This document shows, piece after piece, positions 12,226-25,059 of a stretch of DNA of 64,000 bases (within the stretch, counting starts at the first letter, position 1; each line of letters starts with the position of its first letter). The DNA is taken from contig JAPFBL010001928.1 in the NCBI GenBank assembly GCA_026182355.1, positions 4,845,001 to 4,909,000 of the forward strand, written 5' to 3'. The notes below the pieces were generated by a model. That model was given only the letters and a program-made list of their open reading frames with translations, did no database searches and was not told the origin of the DNA. The position numbers and the translations under genes are program-made. The DNA is from Hermatobates lingyangjiaoensis. Lineage: Eukaryota; Arthropoda; Insecta; Hemiptera; Hermatobatidae.

Positions 12226-12796
12226 CTGTAAACATAGTTTTCAACCATTAAATTGTATTACTCTTACACAAATAACCCTTCACAAATTCTATCAAGTTTA
12301 AAAACAAAAATTCTTTAGTTTTTAATAAACGGGCATAATTGTATATTCATTTTCTAATATGCTGGTATCACAAAATTTATAGCTGCGTTGTAATTTTTTT
12401 TTTATAATGTAATATAGAACTTAAATAACATTACATATTTTATTTTTCGTAAATAGAATTCTTAAAATGAATAATAAAATTGATAGAAAATAATTTAAGC
12501 CAATCTCATTTTGATGTTTTAGCCTTGAAATATTATTTCTACCGTCACATTGTAATTTTCGTCGCAGAGCAGCTTCCAAGGGGATAAGACATTTAAATTG
12601 TCTTTGACCCACCTTCTTAAATAGTTATGATTTTCAATGTATTTCAATTTCATAGAAGTGATATTTAAATCATTTATAAAATATTATTATAATGAATAAT
12701 ATATTATAATTGTTTAAATCATTATTATAATGATACCATTTGAAAACAATATGTAATATAATCTTTCAAACGTTGATTTAAATCAACTTCTAAAGA

Positions 12797-14003
12797 TAAG
12801 ATTAACATTTCCTATGATATAATTTTGTTATGATATTATAGCCAAGTTGGAAATTTAATAGTATCATAGTTTAGAAAACTAATTAGAACTTAAGTTCATA
12901 TTGACATGAAATTCTGGAGTATATGAAGGTATATGTATTATTCTACTGAGATTAACATTTCCTATGATATCATTCTGTTATGATATTATAGCCAAGTTGG
13001 GAATTTAATGGTATCATAGTTTAGACCACTAATAAGAACTTAAGTTCATATTGACATGAAATTCTGGAGTATATGAAGGTATATGTATTATTCTACTGAG
13101 ATTAACATTTCCTATGATATCATTCTGTTATGATATTATAGCCAAGTTGGGAATTTAATAGTATCATAGTTTAGAAAACTAAGAAGAACTTAAGTTCATA
13201 TTGACATGAAATTCTGGAGTATATGAAGGTATATGTATTATTCTACTGAGATTAACATTTCCTATGATATCATTCTGTTATGATATTATAGCCAAGTTGG
13301 GAATTTAATGGTATCATAGTTTAGACCACTAATAAGAACTTAAGTTCATATTGACATGAAATTCTGGAGTATATGAAGGTATATGTATTATTCTACTGAG
13401 ATTAACATTTCCTATGATATCATTCTGTTATGATATTATAGCCAAGTTGGGAATTTAATAGTATCATAGTTTAGAAAACTAATAAGAACTTAAGTTCATA
13501 TTGACATGAAATTCTGGAGTATATGAAGGTGTATGTATTATTCTACTGAGATTAACATTTCCTATGATATCATTCTGTTATGATATTATAGCCAAGTTGG
13601 GAATTTAATGGTATCATAGTTTAGACCACTAATAAGAACTTAAGTTCATATTGACATGAAATTCTGGAGTATATGAAGGTATATGTATTATTCTACTGAG
13701 ATTAACATTTCCTATGATATCATTCTGTTATGATATTATAGCCAAGTTGGGAATTTAATAGTATCATAGTTTAGAAAACTAATAAGAACTTAAGTTCATA
13801 TTGACATGAAATTCTGGAGTATATGAAGGTATATGTATTATTCTACTGAGATTAACATTTCCTATGATATCATTCTGTTATGATATTATAGCCAAGTTGG
13901 GAATGTAATAGCTTCATAATATCATCGTTTAAAACACTAATCATATCTTAGTGATTGAATATTGACATGAAATTTTGCAGATATGAAGGAATATGCATTA
14001 TTA
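12797..14003. repeat. 150-bp tandem array with alternating unit types
   Basis: Eight units start at about 12811, 12961, 13111, 13261, 13411, 13561, 13711 and 13861, spaced exactly 150 bp; the last is diverged. Two types alternate: one with AATTTAATA and TTAGAAAACT, the other with AATTTAATG and TTAGACCACT, so the true period is a 300-bp dimer. It lies wholly in the last YAP intron. Confidence 0.97.
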
Positions 14004-14110
14004 CTGAATACAAATTTTGATAAATGCAAATTGTTTAAAATATAACATTAAAATGTATTGACGAAATAATAATTTTAAGTTTGATTTTTGTATGAAAGAA
14101 TAAAACATAC

Positions 14111-14211
14111 TTGCAACGAGGGAACCAAATCATCGGTGGAGTCAATGTTGTCGCTCAGGGATGATAATTCGTGCGTATCCAGGGAGGCTATCTCGGCACC
14201 ACCAGTGCCTT
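14111..14211 (-). CDS. yki: Yorkie/YAP1 orthologue, acidic activation-region exon
   Basis: After TTGCAG the exon completes a Glu codon and reads EGTGGAEIASLDTHELSSLS, then DNIDSTDDLVPSLQ, ending before GTATGT in phase 0. Human YAP has LEGDGMNIEGEELMPSLQ just before its last segment, so PSLQ is a direct anchor. The acidic, serine-rich content fits the transcription activation domain. It joins in frame to LGEEF of the last exon. Confidence 0.93.
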
Positions 14212-14344
14212 CTGCAATTATGAAAAGCTAATGATGCACAAGCAATGAAAAACGGGCAAGAACATTATTTAAAATAACAAGGTTGACACTGTTTATTAAC
14301 TAACCTTAAAGACAAAGTAAAACCGCATAAATACATTTTTTTGT

Positions 14345-14665
14345 TGTTGTTTAAACAGATCCCCTAGAGGAGGATAACGTCAGAAGTTTACTGGCTTTTT
14401 CTTTGATCGGTGATTCTACAGATTTTACATTGGAAGTCCTAAATTTTGTCTAACTCAAGTGTATTTCGAATAGGGATCTTTAACGAGTACCTAACATTGT
14501 ACAGGTTCGGGACCGACGACTTAACTAACGTCCTCTCTGAGGGAAGACGTAAAAAGATTTATTCACCTCCCGCAAGAATAACTCGATAGCCAGGTGGGTA
14601 TCGAACCCCGGACTATCAGCCCAGAGGCAAGTACGTTAACAACTGAGCTAACCTGTCCCTAACTA
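14345..14665 (-). mobile_element. tRNA-derived SINE, near full length
   Basis: On the minus strand the head reads GGGACAGGTTAGCTCAGTTG with A box, then a B box GGTTCGATACCC, then the shared body and a tail containing GACGTTATCCTCCTCTAGGGG. This is one of the most complete copies. It is in the YAP intron between 14211 and 17949. Confidence 0.88.
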
Positions 14666-15981
14666 ACAACGTATCTCTAGAAAAATAATGAAAGTAGAGA
14701 TTCAAGAATAACTGAGTATTTAATAGAAGACTAAAAATAAATATCAGTGAATGGATAAAATTATTGTACTTATAATCTTTGTTGGCAATTGTCTGATCAC
14801 TGTACAGGCCAACTCAAACCACCTCACTCCTCTCAGACCAGGCTTCAAGATTAATAGACTCCAGTCATCCCTCCCCCGCAACTCATAAGTATTTACGATT
14901 CAAAGTACACATGATATTCATAAAGTCGCTTGGCAAAATACTACTAATTCATTTTATAGAATATGTTACGAGTATTCATCTGTTTATCAGGATTTTTTTA
15001 ATAATTATTTGGGGAATTACATTCTTAATAAGGGTTTGTTAAGTAAAAGCCGATCACAATTACTAGCAGTCAAGATAAAAGAAAGTATCTTAGTTATTGA
15101 AACAAAATCGGATACTTGCTGAATAAACAAAAAAACTTAGTACAGAAAATATTCATTGTTACTTTTAAACATTCGTGAATTACACAATAAATTTATAAAC
15201 ACGAATGTTGGGCATTATACATGAAGTCACACAACATGACTTGAGATTGAGCATTACAAAGTATAATTGCTAAATGGTAACCGAAGATAAAAGGGTACTG
15301 TTTACGAGTTCAATCAGATGTTAACTTGGAACTTTACTTCTCCGATATTATTTCAGGTATTAGGTAGTATTCACATTTCAGAAAAATTGAACCAGAACAA
15401 TGTGATAATTTGGAGATCAAAACAAAACCATTAATCGACTTCTGCCATACGTGTTCTTGCAACTAATATGTTTTTATGAGAAATGAGCCTTGCCTATGAG
15501 CCTTGCATAATGCATGTGTTAATTAAACGAGAAAAAGAGCTTGGCTTTACAATTTGATTTTGTGTTACTTTCTGCTAACTTGTATTAGTTTTGTCTATTT
15601 TTTTTTTTTTTTTTGGTGGGATGGAGTGGTGTGCTAAAAAGCTTACACATCTCATGCTGATTCTTCAAAAGAGTATTGCATCTCTCTAATGATGCACATT
15701 GGAAGTCCTACATTTTGATCGAGTTATATTATATGCACGGATAATGTCTTCGGGCAATTATCTCTTTATGTTCGTTCTTTTCAACTCTGTTTTTACCAAT
15801 ATTTATCAGAAATTTAGAGTATTTCTCATCTTCTTCGTGAACTCTCATATTGTGAGTTAAATAAAATTTAGTAGATTTGCACCCCTACTATATTTCGGTA
15901 CTCTACTTGTTCTCTACTAGATTTCGGTACCAATTGATGAATCCTCCTGTATCGTTCCCAACCCAACTTTATTCAAGTTCA

Positions 15982-16205
15982 AATTGTTTAACTTTCAATT
16001 TGAGTATATTTAGAGTAGGGATGGATCTTTAATCGAATATTTTATATAGTACAGGGTCAGGATCAACAGCTTAACACCTCTTCAAGAGACCTGCGTGATC
16101 AGATTTTTGTAAACCCTGCATGAAAAAATCCAAATCCAGAGTAAGAATCGAACCTAGATCTACCACTCCAGAAGCGAGCGCACAGCCACTGGGCTACCCT
16201 GACCC
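15982..16205 (-). mobile_element. tRNA-derived SINE, diverged
   Basis: Minus-strand head GGGTCAGGGTAGCCCAGTGG with B box GGTTCGATTC, then a body resembling the other copies (AAGATCCATCCCTACTCTAA). A related tail fragment, CATTGGAAGTCCTACATTTT, lies at 15697-15716, suggesting an insertion or rearrangement between them. Confidence 0.75.
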
Positions 16206-17202
16206 TACTTTACCATAGTCTGTGAATGAAAACAGTTGCATTCCTTGTCTGGTCTTTTTCTTTTGTAAGAATATTCTTTCTCTCAACTATTCAACTATTG
16301 AATTACTAATTGGGTTATAGGACAAGTGAGATAAATGAAGCAGCTTTTAAATGTTTTTTTTTTCTTTTAAATTAAACCAATCCAAAATATTTCAAATTCG
16401 GTTACCAAAATGGAGTTTTTTTTTACAAATAAACTCCTAAAATAAACGGTATTTCAGAAATCATTCTTAAATAGTTATGTATTTGTTTATATTAACCCAT
16501 TCGAACCATACTCATCTTGGTGAAATACTTATTTTTCTCACAAATTAGAATTCTTTTAAAACAAAATAGATATACTGACATTTACTATATATAAAAAAAA
16601 TAAAACATCACATAAATCATTTTATCACTTAAAAAAAGAAGGAAAATAATAAAAGCAAAATAAATTTTCTGTGGTCAAACGGTCTACAATGTTAGAAATT
16701 TTGACTTTAGATATTCCGATTTTAGTGAGAGTGAAATTTTGGGACTATGGACTCGAAGAGTTTTCCGTATTTTCTTATTAAGCACATTGATATTATCATA
16801 TTGAGTAGTATGTTTTGATTGTGATTCAATTTTCTTTGATAATTAATTGTTAATATACTCACAAGGAGTTTTGATGACAGTGAACGTAATATTATTAAAT
16901 TATATATAATTTTGCAACATTTTCATAAAAAATGAGGAAATAAAATGTTTTGATGGCATTGAGTTTTCAAGGTTGACACAAGCAGACAACCAACCTGAAG
17001 AGACTATTGAAAGAGACTAGGAAACCGCAACGCGTATTCAGCTGAATATTTGATCTTAAAATAAATAATTTTAATGAATGCTGTTCAAAATATGTATGCT
17101 AAAATTAATTAATTTCACGAAATAGGAGTAAGCAACAGAAAAAAAAGACAAAGGGCATTTCGTACACTTTAATAGCCAGAAATAGTTTTGATTTTTTTTT
17201 TT
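16206..17202. other. Intronic sequence, nothing recognised
   Basis: AT-rich YAP intron without open frames or recognisable repeats. Confidence 0.4.
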
Positions 17203-17300
17203 TTGTTTAAACCGATCCCTTAGCGGGTGATAACATCAGCTGTTTACCGGATTTTTGTTTGATTCTACATTAGGAGTCATAAATTTTGTCTAGCTGAAGT
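17203..17300 (-). mobile_element. SINE tail fragment
   Basis: AACCGATCCCTTAGCGGGTG and GATAACATCAGCTGTTTACC match, in reverse, the tail of the SINEs at 14345 and 31914. It ends where a family C element begins. Confidence 0.7.
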
Positions 17301-17612
17301 TAGACAAATTAGTCTACCTTCGACTAGACTAATAAGATAACATTACAAATTTGTAATGTTTGTAACATTTGTAATGTTATCTTATTAGTCTTGTCGAAGG
17401 TTTTGTCTGGTTAACATTGTTGTTCCTTTAAATAATGTAAATTTCATTTTCTTAGTTAAAAAATACTTACTTCTGCCTATGAAAAGGGTTTTAAATAAAA
17501 CTGAAACTTTGGCAACGAGAGTTTCATTTTTTATCCTGGAAAATTGACCGAACCCTGATTAGAGAACACACCTATTCTATCAAACGGTCGATATATTATT
17601 GAATCTGTTATA
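17301..17612 (+). mobile_element. Family C element with partial foldback
   Basis: An inverted repeat of CCTTCGACTAGACTAATAAG is centred at about 17360; the right arm continues into TTTATCCTGGAAAATTGACC and AACACACCTATTCTATCAAA. It holds a degenerate hammerhead-like core near 17475-17515: GCCTATGAAAA, stem II GGTTTT / AAAACT, GAA, A...T block, GGC. The right side ends in (TA)n. Other copies: 26700 and 56340. Confidence 0.8.
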
Positions 17613-17684
17613 TATATATATATATATATACGAGTTCCAGATTAACAAAGAACAACACACAAAGTAGGGAAAAACACTTACAGA

Positions 17685-17715
17685 CTCAAATTTTCGGGTA
17701 ATCCGTCTTCAGGAG
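17685..17715 (-). ncRNA. Hammerhead-ribozyme-like motif (family D, YAP sense strand)
   Basis: Mirror of 17796-17826. Because YAP is transcribed from the minus strand, this copy would be present in the YAP pre-mRNA about 250 nt after the exon end. Confidence 0.55.
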
Positions 17716-17795
17716 AAAAGAGAATGGGGGACCAAGCACGTTGTAGGCGCAACGGCCATTGCGCCTACAACGTGCTTGGTCCCCCATTCTCTTTT

Positions 17796-17826
17796 CTCCT
17801 GAAGACGGATTACCCGAAAATTTGAG
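17796..17826 (+). ncRNA. Hammerhead-ribozyme-like motif (family D)
   Basis: Stem I CTC / GAG, core CTGAAGA at 17799, extra C, stem II GG-ATTAC-CC, GAA, stem III block AATT, then T at 17823. The stem II is the shortest of the set. Confidence 0.55.
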
Positions 17827-17916
17827 TCTGTAAGTGTGTTTCCCTACTTTGTGTGTTGTTCTTTGTTAATCTCGAACTCGTATTGTGTCCAGTTTGGATC
17901 GTATTTCGTTTTATCA

Positions 17917-18141
<225 letters not shown>

Positions 18142-18383
18142 CTATATTCATCAAAACCAATATATCATCTCGATTCTCACCAGTCACTCACTCATTTTAA
18201 AAATCCATAACATTGGTATAATAATGGCAATAATTTTAATCAATACTTTTTTAAAACATGTATACTAAAAAAAATTTCACGAAATACGAGTAAGCACAGA
18301 AAAAAAAACGACTGAGGGCATTTCATACAATTAAATAGCTACGAATATTAAAAATGTGTTGTTGTGCAAGGATCTTTATGTTT

Positions 18384-18543
18384 TGAGGTAAAATGGATAA
18401 ACAAACAAAAGTCTCCACAATAATGAAGTTTTATTCAACAGCAACTCGTTTCAAACACTTTGTCTTCCTGATGATGAACACAAAGTGTTCGAAATGCGTT
18501 GTTGTTGTGTGGAGACTTTTGTTTGTTTATCCATTTTACCTCA
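18384..18543. mobile_element. Foldback element, family E (hammerhead-bearing)
   Basis: Inverted repeat TGAGGTAAAATGGATAAACA ... complement, centred at about 18463. It is followed by GAATGAGTAAATACCACACA, a sequence also seen after the family E copy at 41887. A core on the plus strand at 18468-18499 reads CTGATGA, extra T, GAACAC-AAA-GTGTTC, GAA, ATGCGT, T. Confidence 0.82.
18467..18503 (+). ncRNA. Hammerhead-ribozyme-like motif (family E)
   Basis: Perfect 6-bp stem II GAACAC / GTGTTC after CTGATGA plus one base, then GAA, ATGCGT, T. Stem I is poor here (one clear pair). Confidence 0.5.
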
Positions 18544-18984
18544 GAATGAGTAAATACCACACAATTACGGATTGCACAACTAATGATCTTTATGTTGAGG
18601 GCAAAGATTATACATCACAAATATAAATAAATGCAATAGTTCATCTAAGTTAAATGTAAGACCGCAAGTGTGGACGTTAGAAACAAACTCATATTGTGAA
18701 ATGAAAGAAAAACATTTCTCACTAAAAGAAATTTCATGAGGACATCGAGTTTCGAATGCCTTTAGTCTTCCTTAGGTTACTCTTGATTATCAGCAAAATA
18801 TAAAGAATACTGTATTTTATCTATTCCAGATAATCAAAAGTAATTTTAAGAAGAACTTTTAATTGTTTTTAAAAAAATGTATTCGCGAACTTCGTGATTT
18901 TTTTTCATTTTAAGAACAGGAAAGCGTACAGGAAGGAGGATATAGGACTGCTTATCCTTTCCTGATAAAAATGAATAACCTGAG

Positions 18985-19025
18985 GGAAAAACTATGTGTT
19001 CAAAACGCGTTGTTTCCATAAATAC
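18985..19025 (+). mobile_element. Family E fragment
   Basis: CTGAGGG, then ATGTGTTC, AAAACGCGTTGTTTCC: a decayed family E core. Flanks 18600-18984 and 19026-19734 are AT-rich intron with nothing else recognised. Confidence 0.5.
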
Positions 19026-19734
19026 AATGTTTGCTTATCATCCAGTTTTAAAAATAAATAAAAGAAAAATATATACAACTTTATAAGATATAATGCATGC
19101 GAATTATCTTATAATTTGCATTATAAGATAATAAGAAATATCATTTCCATGATTTGAAAATATTAATTTGCAAATCATGTAAACCATTAATATGAATCTT
19201 ATAAATGATGTCTTTTCACAACCGAACGTAAATCGATTGTTTCTCCACTTATGTTTTGCTTTTTTTGAATCACAAATGCTAATACTTGTTACCCAAAAAG
19301 TGATGGTAATATTAATAATGATATAAATAAAACTAAAATAATAAAAAAAAACAGACTTTTAGATTTTGTGATATTAAATGGACAACAGAAACAGATGATT
19401 GGAATGAAAATTGTAGACTATGAAGTTATAAGTCAATTATGTGTTACAATATTTTAAGTAAAAATATAGAAAATGAATTGAGAAAAACTGATTTTTTTTA
19501 TGAATTACTATTATGAATATTAGTTTTTATAATTGAAATTGATAAAACAAATTCAATAAAACAGTCTAAGTTTACGTTAACCTTATGCGAGGTTTGTGAT
19601 AGACATCACAATAAGCAATTCATGAAAAATAGTGCCCCATAATAAAGAATAATTTTTACACTGCCTTTGAAATGTAAATATTTAAAACAAATTAATTTGA
19701 ATATTTGGGTATTAATCAATACATGTAACTAGAC

Positions 19735-20898
19735 CAGGGATGTCCAACCTTTTAATTTAATGGGCCGCATTACAAACTTAAATATTTAACTGGGCCGCAA
19801 AACTACCAGAATATCTTAATACAATTTAATGGAAAAATTACAATATAAAACAAAACCATGTGAATACAGTCTATTTACATTATAACAACATTGTAAATAT
19901 TGTAATGTTTATATGTAGCTATACATAAAAAAAAAATTTAGTTTAATTTTTTAAACACTGGAAAGTGTTTCCAGATTTGAGCTAGCTCTTATTGTGAAAA
20001 GGCTATTAACCAAATAGATTTTCAAAAATGCATGAGGTCACAATGACCTTATTGCTGTGACCTTGATTTTGGTCCGATGACCCTGACCAACGAACATAGC
20101 TGAGATATTATACAGATGTATCTATATACCAAAAATGAACTTCCTATATCGAGGCATACAAAGGTGAGAGCCCAAACAGACGCAAACACACACTCACACA
20201 CACAGAAAGACAGACATGACTGAAGACATATAGTTACCTACTTCCCGCTTTGCGGTCGTCAGTTAAGGTTAAGCACAAATACACACAGGCGCAGGGGCGT
20301 AACTAGCCTGGTAACATTAGTACCAGGATTGGCAACCCTGCACTGGCGGTAGTCATGCAGACTAGACGAGAATTGAACAACTAGGAACAAAACAGAACGA
20401 GTTTTATACAAGATGATTTTACGTTCATGAAACACATGGTGTTGTCACGATACTTATGATAACTTGTGCGTCTCTATGTAGGCTACAAGGCAATCATAAT
20501 TTAATGTTATGCCAATATAGTAAAAACTAATCTAAGAAATCCTCAAAAATAATCTATAATCAAAATGACAATTTTAAAATGTAAATGGAGTGAAAATAAT
20601 CGAATTTAGATTTTAAATAATCTACGTACGCAGTCCTAGCTAAGCCTAATCACAGAACTAAGAAATTGACAATACTATAAACTTTGTATGCATGCTCAGT
20701 CGTAAATTTCATATTAATTATATTGCTTTTTACATTATTTATGTAAATTATTTTATTTATTAAATATAAACTATTTTGATTAAATTACATGAAGACTCTT
20801 GTGCTCACTACTTGATTAAATTTGCTAAAAAAAAAAAATAATAAGTCGATAGTGGGCCGCATCCAAACATTGAGTGGGCCGCAGGTTGGACATCCCTG
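19735..20898. mobile_element. Non-autonomous hAT transposon with intact target duplication
   Basis: Terminal inverted repeats CAGGGATGTCCAACCT and AGGTTGGACATCCCTG, flanked on both sides by the identical 8-bp AACTAGAC (19727-19734 and 20899-20906). An 8-bp duplication and this CAGGGRTGTCCAA end are hAT features. Subterminal GGGCCGCA repeats occur at both ends. No transposase frame is seen. The middle (about 20030-20380) has different, less AT-rich sequence with GTCACAATGACC-type repeats and a CACACACTCACACACACAG stretch, probably a nested insertion. Confidence 0.95.
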
Positions 20899-21020
20899 AA
20901 CTAGACCTTCTGAAGTTCTTGTTTTTATTTACAGAATTCTAAAAATTATATTGATATAACTAAAGTTGAATGGAAGATTTTTAGATTGTTTCGATAATGT
21001 TGATTAGATGTCGTCAGTAC

Positions 21021-21190
21021 CTGTCTCATGATTTCCTGCTGGCGAACCTTGAGCCTTTCCCTCTCGAGCTGAAGCGACTGGAGTCTTAGTTTTTGCTGGC
21101 TAGCCTGAAGTGACTGTGGTTGCCATGAGGGCAGTTGTTGTTGAAGAACGGCCACTGCCGCTGTCGTTGGGGTACGCTGCAGGTGGGCCG
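21021..21190 (-). CDS. yki: Yorkie/YAP1 orthologue, coiled-coil exon
   Basis: Reads (P)AHLQRTPTTAAVAVLQQQL, PSWQPQSLQASQQKLRLQSL, QLERERLKVRQQEIMRQ. The end matches the YAP/TAZ coiled coil (human [21 protein letters not shown]), which supports oligomerisation and partner binding. Acceptor GTTTCAG lies just before 21190 and the exon starts in phase 1, so the C left by the WW2 exon makes a Pro codon: DPRI-P-AHLQ. The donor follows MRQ (CAG|GTACTG, phase 0). Confidence 0.96.
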
Positions 21191-21309
21191 CTGAAACATA
21201 CACAATAACTTAGTATTCACTGTTATTTATAAATATATATATAAAGATTTCACATAAACACGTGAAATAACAATCAATGATCAAACCACAATAAGAAATG
21301 GGAAAACAA

Positions 21310-21352
21310 GACTAAGATCTTTCAACCGCAACAAGCGGTCTTCGTCAGAGTT
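21310..21352 (-). ncRNA. Hammerhead-ribozyme-like motif (family B, YAP sense strand)
   Basis: Minus-strand copy with core CTGACGA, extra A, stem II GACCG / CGGTT, GAA, AGATCT, T and AGTC. It would be transcribed in the YAP pre-mRNA a little over 100 nt before the coiled-coil exon. Confidence 0.65.
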
Positions 21353-21360
21353 GGGTTTTT

Positions 21361-21403
21361 GACTCTGACGAAGACAGCTTGTTGCGGTTGAAAGATCTTA
21401 GTC
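21361..21403 (+). ncRNA. Hammerhead-ribozyme-like motif (family B)
   Basis: Stem I GACT / AGTC, core CTGACGA at 21365, extra A, stem II GACAG-...-CGGTT with one mismatch, GAA, AGATCT, T at 21399. Confidence 0.65.
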
Positions 21404-21441
21404 TTGTTTTCCCATTTCTTATTGTGGTTTGATCATTGATA

Positions 21442-21459
21442 TATATATTATATATATAT

Positions 21460-21495
<36 letters not shown>
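21442..21495. repeat. (TA)n microsatellite
   Basis: Interrupted TA tract beside the family B foldback. Confidence 0.9.
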
Positions 21496-21497
<2 letters not shown>

Positions 21498-21499
21498 CT

Positions 21500-22200
<701 letters not shown>

Positions 22201-22229
22201 AATATATATATATACTTTATATACAAAAC

Positions 22230-22340
22230 TAAACTTTATCGGGACTTGGTCAGTTCTTCAGGTTCAAATTAAACTCTCATTGCCAACGTTTCGGTTTTTA
22301 GTTTCGTTGGCAATAAGAGTTTAATTTTGAGTTTAAATTC
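22230..22340 (-). mobile_element. Family C short foldback
   Basis: TTGCCAACGTTTCGG and CGTTGGCAA form a small inverted repeat centred at about 22297, with family C wording AAACTCTCATTGCCAACG. Confidence 0.6.
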
Positions 22341-22559
22341 TTTAGTTAAGGAGGATTATTTTCAGTAGTTGTTTTCTCCTAAAGTGAAAAAAAGATATTT
22401 CAGACCGTAATCAAGTGAGAGGACTTAATTGTTGTCTGTATTACTATTGAATTTCTATATTGTATTGTTTTGGGCTTTTTATATATTTAGTTATTGAATG
22501 TATCTATTATTTCGTATGAAAAAGGTCTTAAATAAAAATTGAAACATTAGTATTGAATG

Positions 22560-23810
22560 TTTGATTTGAATCTGAAAAATTGATAGAGTGTTCATGAATT
22601 TGATACTGTTTCTATTTCACGTTTCATACTTTTTTATTAACATATATATTACTCCCACCCATCCACTACGCACTTCCCAAATAAGGTTCACATTTTCTTA
22701 GTTTATGCTGCTTGATACCCTGATGAAAACTTTTCTGGAACCAAAATTTTTAATACAACTTTAAAAACTCTTTTTTTTTTTAATTTATGCGTTCGTTTGT
22801 TATTTTAAGTTATACAAGGAAATTGATTTATCTATAGATGGGGCACAAGTGGATGATTCAGTGGCAACTTTTTTAGCAAGGCCTCCAAGGATATTTTTAT
22901 ATTTGTTCCCTTTCTAGGACCCTATATTACCTTATATTTATCTTGTTTTATACCTTTAGGATTTTGATATTTAGAATTTAATTTTTCACTTAAGCAATAA
23001 AAATTGTAGAGGAAAGGAATGATGATTAAGTCTATGACAAAGGCACTTCCTCTTCTTCAGATAATTGCATTCCCATTCAATTCTGATGCAGAGAGGAGGC
23101 ATAGTCTGTCGTTGACATTATCATAGTTTATTCATTAATGTTTTGTACACCAAGAATAAAATGTTTAATGCTATTCCTTCATCGAAGAATGTTACATTCA
23201 TAAGAGTAATTGACATTTTAACATCACATTCCTTATGCTTCTTGATCTGTTCAAAACGATTTAAAATGCATTTCTTGTTTAGAAAATAACTATTTAAAAA
23301 AGAATAATTTAATATTCTTCAATAATTTACTACTCCAAGACAAGGTAGTAAAATATAATTCCATTAGAATAAATTAAAAGAACACTATGTATTTCTGAAA
23401 GTTAAGAATTATTTCGAATTTCAATTTCACATTCAGGCTTATTTGCATTTTTAAAATGAACAACTGTATAATAGGTTTTTATCCTGAGTTCAGAGATACT
23501 TATAATTTTATTTGTAGAAGATTGGATAATTAAATGATATGAATTAGTACCAAAGATGTTTTATAACTTTGCTCTGTATATGATTGTGGCAAAACTTGCG
23601 AAGTACTATTAAATCCTTTCTCTGAAAATTAGAAGCGAATTCAAAAATTATCTAAAAATGGACTAGGTTTGAAGAAAAGAAATTTTATATTTTAAACTTA
23701 TTAGGATTTAGTATTAAATTAATATTGAGTAAAAATGAAAGAACTTTTAGATGGTATCGTAATAAACTATAGTTTAGTCTTTGAGTGTATTTAGAATTTG
23801 CTCGTAGCAA
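22560..23810. other. Intronic sequence, nothing recognised
   Basis: AT-rich YAP intron. One weak hammerhead-like string, CCCTGATGAAAACTTTTCTG at about 22718, lacks a stem II and was not called. Confidence 0.4.
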
Positions 23811-23814
23811 AAGT

Positions 23815-24100
23815 CAGGTGTGGTTTTGTGGTACCGCGCTTGCCATAATATTGAGTATTGGCCGTTTGAATCATATGAATAACCCCAAAAATTCTAGTTG
23901 CGGTAATCGGGAAAATTTGTGCGTGCCTTTCTCTCGAAGGAGACCCTGAGAATTGGACCTAGGCTGTAAGATGTCGGTTAAAAGTTAAAGATCCCATAGT
24001 CCAAAAAAAATTGAGTGAGACAAAACTTAGGACTTTCGATAAATTGGAATTTGGCTCTTCTAAGACAAAAACAGGTACCGCATAACAAATGAGCCGCATT
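23815..24100 (+). mobile_element. Diverged SINE
   Basis: GTTAAAGATCCCATAGTC and GACAAAACTTAGGACTTTCG resemble the SINE body. The upstream part, GGTGTGGTTTTGTGGTACCG, could be a decayed tRNA head. Confidence 0.5.
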
Positions 24101-24224
24101 CTACTCCTTCAATTTTACTGAAGATTCTACTCATGAATTTTTAATATGAATAGGAAGTATCGGACACTTAAAGGTTTTCCTCGACTTACATCTAAAATAC
24201 GAAGAAAACAGAGAACACTTATCA

Positions 24225-24290
24225 ATGAAGCATTAATTTTGAAAGAAGATCACTGTCGAAACGCGTGGTTTGTTTAAATATTTGTACGCG
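24225..24290 (+). mobile_element. Family E fragment
   Basis: GAAAGAAGATCACTGTCGAA then ACGCGTGGTTTGTTT: the 3' half of a family E core with an ACGCGT block. Confidence 0.5.
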
Positions 24291-25059
24291 AAGACTTTTT
24301 TCTTTCCAATACGCTTTTATAGGAATCAAAAGTGTTAAAGAAATAATAACATTAAACACGACTCTTAATTTACCTCATAATCATTGTTTAGGAGTGAACG
24401 AAAAGAACTGCCACTTAAGAACTAAGAGTTCTTACATCGCGGATGGAGTTGCAGTGGTTGTAATAGTTTAAAGATTGGCTGGCTACAAAATATTAACTTT
24501 AAGTTTCAAGAATTTGTTTCTAGTTTAATAAATAAAGGTAACATGCTTTAGAAAGTACAAAGTCCGTCCATTGAGTCATATTTTCAAGGAACTTAAATCC
24601 GTTTCCGGCTAAAAGAATCCAGATCTCACCTGCTCTTGTGGTTCCGGTTTTGAAACTACACAATAAAACTAAAAACACTTCTTAGAAAAAATCACCGGGA
24701 TTTTTTAATATTCCGTAACTATTTCAGATAAGAAAAGAAGAAAGTAAGACAAATTTATTTTAATGGATTTTGCGAGTACTAAAGAAGTAGTACATGCTGA
24801 ATCTTACGCCTTTGCGGATATCTTTCTTCGTACGCCACACGTGGAGAATATAAACATTTTAAAAGAGAAACCATTTATGAACTGAAAGATCAACTTACTT
24901 TATAATAATCATTCAGTTCATTTTTTTTTTAACTGAACAAAATCTAATTCTGTTAATATAGCAGTAGCATTTTCTTATCTTTTTTTTTACCAGAGAAATA
25001 TATGCTTATTAGAAATGTTTTGGCTTCTAATGGCTTTATAAGTGATGAGTGCAGATAAG

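Larger units (their letters stand above)
21246..21441. mobile_element. Foldback element, family B (hammerhead-bearing)
   Basis: Inverted repeat centred at about 21356, with TTTTCCCATTTCTTATTGTG and its complement in the two arms. The right arm is cut at GATCATTGATATA, where (TA)n starts. It lies 55 bp upstream of the coiled-coil exon on the YAP strand, that is, close to that exon's splice acceptor. Confidence 0.87.
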
